NCBI GenBank assembly: GCA_017303935.1
Contig: JAFLBD010000001.1
Location: forward strand, 372,001-436,000
Length of the DNA stretch: 64,000 bases
Direction of reading: 5' to 3'
Origin: Armatimonadota bacterium
GTDB taxonomy: Bacteria > Armatimonadota > Fimbriimonadia > Fimbriimonadales > Fimbriimonadaceae
A program made the position numbers and the translations under genes. A model generated the notes under the pieces. That model saw only the letters and a program-made list of their open reading frames with translations. It was not told the DNA's origin and did not search any database. The stretch's first letter is position 1. Each line of letters starts with the position of its first letter. Of this stretch, positions 44,378 to 52,643 are shown piece after piece.

Positions 44378-46084
44378 TTAAAGTTGTACAGATTCGCGCA
44401 CTGTGCCCGCGCGCTCGTGCTTGACGACCAGATCATACGTGCCCGAACCGGCGAGAATCCACTCGAAAACCGCGATATCCGAGGTTTCGTCGAGCTGCCA
44501 GCCCCATCCGCCCTTGCTGACGTGGCTCCATCCCGAAAGTTGGCCCGCTTCTTCGCGAAGTTTGCCGCTAATTAGCCAACTTGGAGCCGGAGAACCTGCA
44601 CTTTTGTGCGTGTCGCCTTGCTTACTGATCTCGGCGACCACACCGCGGCAGAGCTTGGCCGATTTGGCGTGGGCGCTGACGTTGGTGGGCAGATATCCGG
44701 TGTTGGCGACCGCCAATCGCACCTTGTGGGTGCCGTCGCCGAGGGGAATGATCTCCAGCGCGCGCTTTTCGAGCTTCGGCGACGCGGCAAGCTGGTAGAT
44801 CGCGAAGTCACCGAGCGGCGCAATCTCTTTTTCCAGGAATTTCAGCGGCGGATTTCGGAACGATGCCATCGCATCCCAGCCTCCAATTTCGACTTCACCA
44901 AGCTGCGGATGGTCGAATTTGTACCAGTCGATGTATCCTTTTCCGTCCAATTCCTTGTCAGACCACTCGAGCATTTTGATGTCGTGCTCGAACGGGTGCT
45001 CGCGGAACCACTCGATATATTTATAGTCGGTGATGCCCGCTTGGCGCGGCGGCGCCCAGATTTCGCAGGTCCACGCAAACACGCCGCGATGCTCGTACAT
45101 CCAATCGTCGAACACCCCGGTGATGACTTCCTTTGGATGATATCGAAACTCGTGGTAATTGCTGATGGCAGGATATCCGGTAAGTTGTTGACAGGTTTCT
45201 CCAAATTCTTTATACAACCAAAGATCTTCGGCGGGGATGTCTTCGTCTGGCTTTCGGCTCGGCGGCCGGAGAAAAACGCCGGAATAAGTGTGGAATGTGA
45301 TCGCGCCGGTGATGTTTGGCCGGTCGGTGATGGTTTGCACCGCCGCCCTGATCTCAGGCTCGCTCGTAGGGTAGGGTCCAGCGCCATATTGCTCGGCTTC
45401 GGGCCGCCATCCTGAAGGGAAATTCCGGTTGAAATCGAGACCTTGTGGCTTGTGGTGCCAGCGAAGCGTGATCCCATCGAAGTTGTGCAGCAGACCTTCG
45501 GGAAGCACGCGATAATAGGTGCCGCCTTCCTCTCCTGGCTTCCTTTTTTCCATCAATCGCGGGTGAGTTTCGCTGATTTTCCATGGTCCGTTCGGGTCTT
45601 TGATGCGCATATTCAAGATCCGCCCATCGCCATCGATGTCTTGCTTATCGAGCCCGGCGATATCCTCTTCGTCGTACGGATAGGGCCTTGTGCCGCTGCG
45701 GACAATGCGCGGAATATCTTCGAGCGCCCATTCTGCTCCGTCCGGATTGAGCCTGGGGACGAGGTAAAACGCCCTGGAATCCAGCAACCTGGTGATCTTT
45801 TCGTCCGTACCGTATTGCGTGACGAGCTTGTTGAGGAGGTGGAGCACGGCGGTGCTTGCGCTAACTTCGCTGGCGTGGATGTTTCCATCGCACCAGAACG
45901 CGGGCTTGTCTTCTGCGGGCCCAGTTTGCAAGTTTGTCGCTGTAATCATCCAAATATCTTTGCCTTCATGGCTCTTTCCGATGGATTGGAGCTGGAGCAG
46001 ATTGGGATATTCGGCGGCAAAATCGTGGAGGAGCTGCGAAAGCTCTTGGTGCTTGTAGTACCTGTTAAAGGCGATTTGCGGCAT
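44378..46084 (-). CDS. M14-family zinc carboxypeptidase
   Basis: Zinc-dependent carboxypeptidase. The metal ligands and catalytic residues are all visible: His70 and Glu73 in GNIHASE, His265 in TFHTYSG, the substrate-binding Asn219-Arg220 in DFNRNFP, and the general-base Glu341 in WTCEIW. Residues 1-380 form the M14 domain; the remaining about 190 residues form a beta-rich C-terminal part with GDGTHKVRLAVANTGYLPTN. No signal peptide is seen, so it may act in the cytoplasm or leave by another route. A TAGAAT hexamer (46091-46096) lies 6 nt before the ATG and no ribosome site is present. Confidence 0.92.
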   Translation of the reverse strand: MPQIAFNRYYKHQELSQLLHDFAAEYPNLLQLQSIGKSHEGKDIWMITATNLQTGPAEDKPAFWCDGNIHASEVSASTAVLHLLNKLVTQYGTDEKITRLLDSRAFYLVPRLNPDGAEWALEDIPRIVRSGTRPYPYDEEDIAGLDKQDIDGDGRILNMRIKDPNGPWKISETHPRLMEKRKPGEEGGTYYRVLPEGLLHNFDGITLRWHHKPQGLDFNRNFPSGWRPEAEQYGAGPYPTSEPEIRAAVQTITDRPNITGAITFHTYSGVFLRPPSRKPDEDIPAEDLWLYKEFGETCQQLTGYPAISNYHEFRYHPKEVITGVFDDWMYEHRGVFAWTCEIWAPPRQAGITDYKYIEWFREHPFEHDIKMLEWSDKELDGKGYIDWYKFDHPQLGEVEIGGWDAMASFRNPPLKFLEKEIAPLGDFAIYQLAASPKLEKRALEIIPLGDGTHKVRLAVANTGYLPTNVSAHAKSAKLCRGVVAEISKQGDTHKSAGSPAPSWLISGKLREEAGQLSGWSHVSKGGWGWQLDETSDIAVFEWILAGSGTYDLVVKHERAGTVRESVQL

Positions 46085-46139
46085 GATAGAATTCTACCGA
46101 TGGATGTTGTGGGGAAGTTGCGGGAAAGGGTGAATTCCT

Positions 46140-46904
46140 TTGGGTAAGACGACGACTGTGTTTTTGATTCAGGGAATTTTCTTCGCTGGATTGATATTGT
46201 TTGGCGTGATCGCTGTGATCATGCGTAATCGCAAGAATCAAGCGATAAAGGAACAAGCAATCGCGCAAGGATTTACTTGGTTTGGCTCTGGTACTGAGCC
46301 TGGATGCAGCAATCTTGGTGGAGACGCGGGCAATTCGTTTGGATACGCGATCGGTAACGATTTAATGACCAAATATCTTGGGATGGTTCCGTTCGGGTTG
46401 GGTAGCTCACGGATCATTAGCTCTTTGTGCGCTAAGCGCGGTAAGTATGGCGTCTGCTATTGCTTTACGTATCAATACAGTACGGGTAGTGGCAAGAATC
46501 GCACGACGCATTATTACTCGCTCCTTTTGTACGAAGGTCCGTACTATTTCCCGCAGCTTTGCATAAGACCTCAAACTTCTATGGAATCCTTGGTGCAAAA
46601 CCTCGGCTTTCGTGATATTCAACTGGAATCTGCCGAGTTTAACAACAGATGGCATATTTCCTGCGCGGATGAGAAGTTTGCCTACGCCTTTATCGACCCG
46701 CAGATGATGGAGTTCATTGATGATTTGCGCGTTGGCAACTTCGCGACGTTCGGACCTGGGATGTTCTTCATCGCGAACGGTACGGAAGCCATGACCCAGC
46801 ATTTACCAATCATGGAAAGTTTGATCGAACACATTCCTGGCTTTGTGGCGAAGGACCATTCTATTGCAAAACCTCAACGACCTTTGGGTGGGGTGAATAT
46901 TTGA
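46140..46904 (+). CDS. LemA-associated membrane protein (DUF3137-like)
   Basis: A 254-residue protein starting at a TTG; an in-frame stop 9 bp upstream rules out a longer start, and GGGAAAGGG precedes it. One N-terminal membrane helix (about residues 8-28, LIQGIFFAGLILFGVIAVIM) is followed by a cytoplasmic-type domain ending with the pattern QLESAEFNNRWHISCADEKF and AYAFIDPQMMEFIDDL, which resembles the DUF3137 proteins that often sit beside lemA. It ends 1 bp before lemA. The role is unknown; LemA-linked pairs are thought to act at the envelope. Confidence 0.7.
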   Translation: MGKTTTVFLIQGIFFAGLILFGVIAVIMRNRKNQAIKEQAIAQGFTWFGSGTEPGCSNLGGDAGNSFGYAIGNDLMTKYLGMVPFGLGSSRIISSLCAKRGKYGVCYCFTYQYSTGSGKNRTTHYYSLLLYEGPYYFPQLCIRPQTSMESLVQNLGFRDIQLESAEFNNRWHISCADEKFAYAFIDPQMMEFIDDLRVGNFATFGPGMFFIANGTEAMTQHLPIMESLIEHIPGFVAKDHSIAKPQRPLGGVNI

Positions 46905-46905
46905 T

Positions 46906-47490
46906 ATGGCACCTTTCTTTGGAGATAATATCGGGGGCTTGCTTGTTTTCGGCTTTTGCTTCTTGGTCTGTCCTATCATTTACTATATTGCAACGTACAA
47001 CCGGTTAATTCGACTGAAGAATCACGTTACTGAGAGTTGGTCGAATGTTGATGTTGTTTTGCGCCGGCGATATGATCTGATTCCAAATCTTGTCGAAACT
47101 GTTAAGGCGTATGCTGCTCACGAAGCCAAGTTGTTTGCCGATATCGCCGCGCTGCGTGAAGCGGCGATGCGATCTGTGACTAGTGGAGTGGTAAAGGCTA
47201 GAGCAGAGACAGCGATGGTAAATGAAGTTAACAAATTGCTTGTTCGAATTGAAGCGTATCCTGATCTGAAGTCAAGCGCGAACTTTCTACAGCTTCAAAA
47301 CGAATTAGTAGAAACTGAAGATCGTATTGCTGCGGCGCGAAGATTTTATAATTCGAACGTCAGAGAATACAATGCGGCGATCGCGTCTTTTCCTTCTTCG
47401 ATCATCGCCAATGCGGGCGGACACGTCGAAGAAGAGTATTTTGAGGTGGATGACATCCGGGTGAGGAATCCGATTCAAGTTCAAATCTGA
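46906..47490 (+). CDS. lemA: LemA family protein
   Basis: Membrane-anchored coiled-coil protein of the LemA family, 194 residues. A hydrophobic N-terminal segment (about residues 10-30, GLLVFGFCFLVCPIIYYIA) precedes the diagnostic RLKNHVTESWSNVDVVLRRR, YDLIPNLVETVKAYAAHE and FLQLQNELVETEDRIAAARR, FYNSNVREYN. The molecular function of the family is not established. It directly follows the DUF3137-like gene, and the deaminase gene begins about 38 bp later. Confidence 0.94.
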   Translation: MAPFFGDNIGGLLVFGFCFLVCPIIYYIATYNRLIRLKNHVTESWSNVDVVLRRRYDLIPNLVETVKAYAAHEAKLFADIAALREAAMRSVTSGVVKARAETAMVNEVNKLLVRIEAYPDLKSSANFLQLQNELVETEDRIAAARRFYNSNVREYNAAIASFPSSIIANAGGHVEEEYFEVDDIRVRNPIQVQI

Positions 47491-47528
47491 ACCGGAATTC
47501 GCTTCACGAGTCGGCCATAATCACAGTG

Positions 47529-48002
47529 ATGAACTCCCGTCCGAGTTGGGATGCCTATTTTATGCAGATCGCGCATTTGGTCAAGACGAGGGCCACTTGC
47601 CCGCGACGCCAGGTTGGTGCGGTGATTGTGCGGGAAAAGAGGATTCTTTCGACCGGATACAATGGCGCACCGCGCGGACTTTCTCATTGTCCCGAAGGCG
47701 GACCCGTGAACGATTGGCCGACCGGATGTATGCGCGCCGGGCACTGCATTCGCAGCCTTCATGCGGAGCAAAATGCATTGCTTCAAGCTGCAATGATCGG
47801 AATTCCTTGTGAAGGGTCGACCATGTATGTGACTTGTCAGCCGTGCAACATGTGCGCCAAGATGGTCATCAATGCGGGAATAGAGCGGGTGATTTATGAA
47901 GGCGATTACCCTGACGAATTCTCCCTGGAACTGTTTCGGGAATCCGAATTGGAAGTATTACGATACACCGAGGGCGGCCTGGAGGTCGTCTTTAAACCGT
48001 GA
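47529..48002 (+). CDS. dCMP/cytidylate deaminase (ComEB type)
   Basis: Zinc-dependent deaminase converting dCMP to dUMP, feeding thymidylate synthesis. The zinc and proton-shuttle site is SLHAEQNALLQ (His-Ala-Glu) with the pair TCQPCNMCAKMV; a further cysteine-rich RHCPEGGP-like loop and RRQVGAVIV fit the family. I start at the ATG 47529, which lies 7 nt after a CATAAT hexamer (47516-47521); a GTG at 47526 adds one residue. The stop overlaps the GTG of the next gene by 4 bp (GTGA), so the two are translationally coupled. Confidence 0.92.
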   Translation: MNSRPSWDAYFMQIAHLVKTRATCPRRQVGAVIVREKRILSTGYNGAPRGLSHCPEGGPVNDWPTGCMRAGHCIRSLHAEQNALLQAAMIGIPCEGSTMYVTCQPCNMCAKMVINAGIERVIYEGDYPDEFSLELFRESELEVLRYTEGGLEVVFKP

Positions 48003-49033
48003 GTTTTGATTGGTTGGCCCAAGTTGTTGAGCAGAGCAAGCCGCTGGCTGGGTACCGCTACCCGCTTCTTTGCTTTGGTGTGGCCCTTTTGGCCAGTTGG
48101 GTATTGACGCCATTAGTTCGAAAGCTTGCCATCGAGAAAGGCGCGGTAGATGATCCAAAGCGCGATGATCGCCGTATTCACAAAGAGCCGTTGCCGCGTT
48201 GGGGCGGATTAGCAATCTATGCCGGCCTCGTGATCGCGTTGCTTGTCATCTTGCCATTCGCCTATCCATACAAGCCATTTCCAGCCTATCTTTTGGGAGT
48301 GCTGGTCGTCGGGGGGATCTTGGTGGTCGCGGGCGCGCTCGATGACCTTTACCAATACTCGGCCAAAGTCCAACTGTTGTTGCTGTTGGGAGCAGGCGTT
48401 GCGGTTCAGTTCGCCTTCGACGGCGTCGGGCGAATCCAGATCAATTCGCTTGGAATCCCATTGGTGGACAACCAATTCATTTCGCTTAAGGAGCAATGGA
48501 TTGCCATTCCGCTGACCGCGATCTATATTTTCGTGATCACGAAAACGATGGACACGATCGATGGCGTGGATGGATTAGCCGCAGGGATCGCGACGATCTC
48601 TGCGAGCACGCTATGCGTCATCGGAACCTACGGCGGACAGCCGCGGGTGGCGTTGATCGCCGCTGCTGTGGCAGGAGCCGCCCTGGGATTCCTGCGCCAC
48701 AACTACAATCCCGCAAAGATTATCATGGGCACCGGTGGAGCCTATATTTTAGGGTTTACACTGTCTTGCCTCAGCATCGTCGGCGCGATGAAAACCGCCG
48801 CTGCGGTCGCTTTGATCATCCCAATCCTCGTGTTCGGCGTGCCTGTGTTCGACGCATTTTTCGTGATGACACGCCGCGCCATCGCCGGGGTTCCGCTCAC
48901 TCAGGCCGACAAACGACACGTCCATCATCAGCTTCTCAGCAGAGGATTGAACCAGCGGCAAACGGTTTGGGTGCTCTACTCTGTGGCGGCCGTGCTTTGT
49001 GCTGCCTTGTTGATTCTGGTTGTCAAACGCTAA
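47999..49033 (+). CDS. wecA: Undecaprenyl-phosphate sugar-1-phosphate transferase (WecA/TagO/MraY family)
   Basis: Polytopic membrane enzyme that starts a lipid-linked glycan by moving a HexNAc-1-phosphate onto undecaprenyl phosphate. Family motifs are DDPKRDDRRIHKEPLPRWGG, the catalytic VDGLAAG inside DTIDGVDGLAAGIATI, GFLRHNYNPAKIIMGTGGA, and HVHHQLLSRGLNQRQ near the C-terminus. About 10 hydrophobic segments are visible. It starts at a GTG coupled to the deaminase. The following wecB and uppP make a coherent lipid-carrier set, so the sugar is probably GlcNAc. Confidence 0.9.
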   Translation: MSFDWLAQVVEQSKPLAGYRYPLLCFGVALLASWVLTPLVRKLAIEKGAVDDPKRDDRRIHKEPLPRWGGLAIYAGLVIALLVILPFAYPYKPFPAYLLGVLVVGGILVVAGALDDLYQYSAKVQLLLLLGAGVAVQFAFDGVGRIQINSLGIPLVDNQFISLKEQWIAIPLTAIYIFVITKTMDTIDGVDGLAAGIATISASTLCVIGTYGGQPRVALIAAAVAGAALGFLRHNYNPAKIIMGTGGAYILGFTLSCLSIVGAMKTAAAVALIIPILVFGVPVFDAFFVMTRRAIAGVPLTQADKRHVHHQLLSRGLNQRQTVWVLYSVAAVLCAALLILVVKR

Positions 49034-49039
49034 TAAATC

Positions 49040-50173
49040 ATGAGTATCCCTAAGGTCGCTTTTATCTGCGGAACACGCCCCGACGCCATCAAGACCGCGC
49101 CAGTTGTCGTGGAGATGCGCAAGTCTTCTGCGATCGAGTCACTCCTGTTTTCGACGGGGCAGCACAGAGAAATGCTCGCGCAGGCACTCGATGCGTTTGG
49201 CTTGAAGCCAGACGAAGATCTTCAGATCATGGCGCATGGACAGTCGCTGGCACAGGTGACCACCCGAGCGCTTGAAGGGCTAGACCAAATGCTCGAACGC
49301 TATAAGCCGGTCATGGTTGTAGCGCAAGGAGACACCACCACCACGTTTGTGGCGAGCTTGGCGGCGTTCTATCGGCAGATTCCTTTCGCCCACATCGAGG
49401 CGGGGCTGCGAACAGATTCTATCGACAATCCTTTCCCGGAAGAGTTCAATCGTCGAGGGACCGCCCTGATCACGAAACTGCATTTTGCGCCGACTAAGAT
49501 GGCGGCGGATAATCTTCGAGCAGAGCGCGTCCCAGAAAATCAGATTTTTGTCACCGGCAACACTGGAATCGATGCGCTCCTGACTGTGGCTACCCACAGC
49601 AAGATGGATTTCGTCGGGGATCATCGCGGGCGGACTGTTTTGTTGACGACCCATCGGCGCGAGAATTGGGGTGAACCGCAAGCTGAAATCGCTCGTGCAT
49701 GCTTGCGCCTCGCGAACGAATTTCAGGACACCTTGTGGATCGTGCCGATGCACAAAAATCCAAAGGTGAGGGAAGTGCTTCAGCCGATTTTGGGTGGTCA
49801 TCCTCGAATTAGATTGATCGAACCGCCGGACTACATGGACTTTGTGCGCCTCGTGCAACAAGCGACGCTAATTCTCACCGATAGCGGCGGCGTACAGGAA
49901 GAAGCGCCTTCATTTGGCAAGCCGGTCTTAGTGCTCCGCGATACTACCGAGCGTCCCGAAGGGGTGAGTGCTGGCGTCGCGAAGCTGATCGGTACCAAAG
50001 AAGACGTTGTTTTTGGCGCCGCATCTGAGTTGCTGAATTCCGATTCGAAATTTGCCCAGATGGCCAACGCCCAGAGCCCATATGGGGACGGCCGGGCATC
50101 TGCACGAATTCGATATCAACTCTTGAAATATTTCGGAATGGATTCCGAAGCAGAAACTGAATGGACATTCTAA
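49040..50173 (+). CDS. wecB: UDP-N-acetylglucosamine 2-epimerase (non-hydrolysing)
   Basis: Converts UDP-GlcNAc to UDP-ManNAc, a precursor for teichoic-acid linkage units, enterobacterial common antigen and capsules. Motifs include FICGTRPDAIKTAPVV at the N-terminus, VVAQGDTTTTFVASLAAF, HIEAGLRTDSIDNPFPEEFNR in part, TTHRRENWG, and DSGGVQEEAPSFGKPVLVLR with ERPEG. The first motif reads PDAIK where PEAIK is usual. Length (377) is normal. It lies 6 bp after the transferase gene, and its end overlaps uppP by 13 bp. Confidence 0.94.
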   Translation: MSIPKVAFICGTRPDAIKTAPVVVEMRKSSAIESLLFSTGQHREMLAQALDAFGLKPDEDLQIMAHGQSLAQVTTRALEGLDQMLERYKPVMVVAQGDTTTTFVASLAAFYRQIPFAHIEAGLRTDSIDNPFPEEFNRRGTALITKLHFAPTKMAADNLRAERVPENQIFVTGNTGIDALLTVATHSKMDFVGDHRGRTVLLTTHRRENWGEPQAEIARACLRLANEFQDTLWIVPMHKNPKVREVLQPILGGHPRIRLIEPPDYMDFVRLVQQATLILTDSGGVQEEAPSFGKPVLVLRDTTERPEGVSAGVAKLIGTKEDVVFGAASELLNSDSKFAQMANAQSPYGDGRASARIRYQLLKYFGMDSEAETEWTF

Positions 50174-50979
50174 AAGCAATCGTATACGGAGCTCTTCAAG
50201 GGCTCACCGAGTTCTTGCCAATCTCGAGCAGCGCGCATATTCGGATCGCACCCGCACTACTGGGTTGGCCCGATCCGGGTGCGGCATTCACCGCGAACAT
50301 CCAACTCGGTACGATCTTGGCGGTACTGATCTACTTCCGATCTGATTTGGCCGCAGCGATCAAAGGTTGGATCGCTGGGCTAACCGATAAATCCAAGCGT
50401 GACACGCCCGAATATCGCCAAGGTTGGGGCATCTTTTACGGTTCGATTCCGATTGTAGTGCTCGGTTTCCTGCTCAAAGACATCATCGAAAACCAACTCC
50501 GATCACTCTACGTTGTGGCAGCGATGCTGATCATCATGGCGATTGTGCTCTGGGTGGCAGACAAATCTGCGGCAAAGGGAAGAGAACTGGATTCCGCGAC
50601 CATCGCCGACGGTGTGATCATTGGACTGTTTCAAGCGCTGGCACTTGCACCCGGTGCGAGTCGTTCTGGAAGCACGATCTCCGGCGCACTGTTTAGAGGT
50701 TTCTCGCGCGAAGCGGCCGCACGGTTCTCCTTTATGCTGAGTGTCCCAAGCATCGTTCTGGCGGCGCTTTATACGGCATTTTCGCACCGACACGAGTTCA
50801 GTGGAATGCTTGTTCCGCTCCTTGTCGCTAATCTGGTTTCGTTCGTGGTTGGCTACGGTTGCATCGCTTTTCTAATGCAGTTCTTAAAGACAAAGTCCAA
50901 CTCGGTGTTTGTGGCCTACCGTATCGTTCTTGGTGTTGCCATTATCGCCTTGATGCAGAGCGGAATCATTAAGAACTAA
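50161..50979 (+). CDS. uppP: Undecaprenyl-diphosphatase UppP (BacA)
   Basis: Membrane phosphatase that recycles undecaprenyl pyrophosphate to the monophosphate carrier used in cell-wall and polymer synthesis. The two catalytic regions are visible: LQGLTEFLPISSSAHI near residue 14 and PGASRSGSTISGALFRGFSR near 170. The 272-residue chain has about eight hydrophobic helices. Its ATG lies inside the end of wecB. It is the last gene of the run, closed by a strong hairpin. Confidence 0.95.
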   Translation: MDILKAIVYGALQGLTEFLPISSSAHIRIAPALLGWPDPGAAFTANIQLGTILAVLIYFRSDLAAAIKGWIAGLTDKSKRDTPEYRQGWGIFYGSIPIVVLGFLLKDIIENQLRSLYVVAAMLIIMAIVLWVADKSAAKGRELDSATIADGVIIGLFQALALAPGASRSGSTISGALFRGFSREAAARFSFMLSVPSIVLAALYTAFSHRHEFSGMLVPLLVANLVSFVVGYGCIAFLMQFLKTKSNSVFVAYRIVLGVAIIALMQSGIIKN

Positions 50980-50995
50980 CCCAAAAGAAGAACAA

Positions 50996-51026
50996 GAAAC
51001 CCCGCGGCAAATTGCCGCGGGGTTTC
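50996..51026. terminator. Palindromic hairpin between uppP and the dockerin gene
   Basis: Perfect 15-bp arms (GAAACCCCGCGGCAA and its complement) separated by one base, giving an effective loop of about 5 nt. The T-tract is short, but position and strength suggest it ends both converging transcripts. Confidence 0.85.
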
Positions 51027-51048
51027 TATTTGATCGAGCTTGCCTAGA

Positions 51049-52392
51049 TTACCAGGTAGCCGATGTTTCGCCGAAGTTAGCAACCACGATGTCAAAGTCG
51101 GAAGAACCAACTTCGAGGTCGAAGTCAACGTCAGCTGGATCGATTGGATCGACATCGAACAGGTAGCTGTTGCCAAAGTTAGCAACCACTGTGTCGAAGT
51201 CAGTCGAACCGACTTCATCGTCGCCATCTACGTCGCCGTTAACCAAGTTATAGACAACTGTCGTGTCGCCGCCAGTCGTCGAGACCTCTGCAACTGTCTG
51301 AAGGAACGGAGCCGCAGGTGCAAATACCGTCTTCAAGCTAGCGTTACCCGTCGTGAACGGCATGGTAATGGTTTCGCTGAATGACGTTTGGTAGGTATTT
51401 GGATTGGCATCGTAGTCTTGCAACATCGTACCGAAGTATCGACCAGCAAGTGCATCCGTGATTGGCACTCCGAGCGGATTGGTTGGGGTGTATCCAGGTG
51501 CGAACCAGCCCATTCGGTAGTAGTTATCCAAGATGTTGTAGTTGGTTTCGCTGTATGGCGCGCCACCTTGACCAACGACATCTTCCCAGTTGAGGGTGAA
51601 GGTCACCTTTCGTGCAGGAAGAGCAGAAGTTCCATAGAGGGTGTAAGCCAGGTTGAACCGTTGGTTCGCGCTGTTTGCAAAGCTCCAGCTGAGCAACTGA
51701 CCAGGCAAGGTCGTTGTGGTCCAAGCTGCAGTTGGGTAGTTGGTGTTTCGAACCAAGTTTGGCATGCTGTTCGCATACGTTTCGCCAACTGCACCGCAGA
51801 ACCATGCAATTCGGGCTTGTTCCAAGGTCAAGGAGTCGCCGTCATCGATGCTTCGGCTTGGCCAGATCGAAATCCAGTAGTCGCCTGCAGGCAGAGTGAA
51901 AGGAGTAAATCCGTTCAACGTGTAAAGGTAGGCATCTTCGCCACCATAGAACGATCGTCGTGGATCGTCAACGTTGCTGTTGGACAAGCAGCTGACTTCG
52001 AGGATGTTCGGAGTTGCGTCCGCATCCAAAGTAACTTCGTTTGCCACTACCGGTGCGCCAAATGCAGTTCGAGTCCAGACTCGTACCGAAATTTGATCCC
52101 ATGCAGTGTTGATACCAGCAGCTGCAGGAGTGAACGCGTCAAAAGTGATCTTGCTGATGGTTGCGCCACCGGCACCGATCGAGAATGGTTGGACGTACTG
52201 TCGCAGTGGAATACCCGCTGAAGTCAAGTTTCCAGAAGTGAGACCGAGGTTGGTGTTTGCAGCAGCGCCTGCACCTGTCCCGTCAGCGTCAAAGGAAACT
52301 GTCCAGTTGACACCATTGTCCCAAACGACATCTTCGGCGAATGCGATGGCATTTGCGCCGACCAAAGTTGCTAAGAGTAAAGCTCGTTTCAT
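51049..52392 (-). CDS. Secreted protein with dockerin-like C-terminus
   Basis: A 447-residue exported protein. The signal peptide is MKRALLLATLVGANAIAFA; GGAG lies 8 nt before this ATG, so I reject an upstream in-frame ATG that would add 29 residues. The body (to about residue 380) is beta-rich, with a choice-of-anchor-like section WTVSFDADGTGAGAAAN and LPAGDYWISIWPSRSI, and a repeat-free ARKVTFTLNWEDVVGQG. The last about 60 residues carry two calcium-loop-like segments, GDVDGDDEVGSTDFD and ADVDFDLEVGSSDFD, as in the proteins at 11516-12808 and 29550-35135. Function unknown. Confidence 0.82.
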   Translation of the reverse strand: MKRALLLATLVGANAIAFAEDVVWDNGVNWTVSFDADGTGAGAAANTNLGLTSGNLTSAGIPLRQYVQPFSIGAGGATISKITFDAFTPAAAGINTAWDQISVRVWTRTAFGAPVVANEVTLDADATPNILEVSCLSNSNVDDPRRSFYGGEDAYLYTLNGFTPFTLPAGDYWISIWPSRSIDDGDSLTLEQARIAWFCGAVGETYANSMPNLVRNTNYPTAAWTTTTLPGQLLSWSFANSANQRFNLAYTLYGTSALPARKVTFTLNWEDVVGQGGAPYSETNYNILDNYYRMGWFAPGYTPTNPLGVPITDALAGRYFGTMLQDYDANPNTYQTSFSETITMPFTTGNASLKTVFAPAAPFLQTVAEVSTTGGDTTVVYNLVNGDVDGDDEVGSTDFDTVVANFGNSYLFDVDPIDPADVDFDLEVGSSDFDIVVANFGETSATW

Positions 52393-52594
52393 TGTGTACA
52401 CTCCAAAATTAGAGAAAGAGATCTCCCGGAGTAGGTTGATCCTACACCGGCTCCCTATAGAATAATCCGAGTTCTTCAAAAATGTATGGATTTTTGAGAA
52501 AATAATCAGAAAATCTTTTCTAGGTAAATGGACTCAGCTTCAAATTTCGTGCCACGCGGGAAAAGTCTGGCAATTGTGCTGGGCTCAAAAAAGA
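52393..52594. other. Intergenic leader of the dockerin gene
   Basis: About 200 bp with no gene. On the minus strand it is the upstream region of the dockerin gene; a small hairpin with arms GTAGG and CCTAC lies near 52430-52446, and an AT-rich stretch with TATTCT near 52459 could hold the promoter. Nothing stronger is visible. Confidence 0.35.
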
Positions 52595-52624
52595 GAATGG
52601 AGGCGGAAAATCCCGCCTCCATTC
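52595..52624 (-). terminator. Hairpin terminator after pckA
   Basis: Arms GAATGGAGGCGG and CCGCCTCCATTC around a 6-nt loop. Read on the minus strand, past the pckA stop, the hairpin is followed by CTCTTTTTT, a proper U-tract. Confidence 0.92.
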
Positions 52625-52643
52625 CTATCTGTCCAAAGTTGGA

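Noticed and set aside
51388-52221. A 277-codon open frame antisense to the dockerin-type gene
   Set aside because: Same reason: opposite a gene with signal peptide and dockerin tail; no support of its own.
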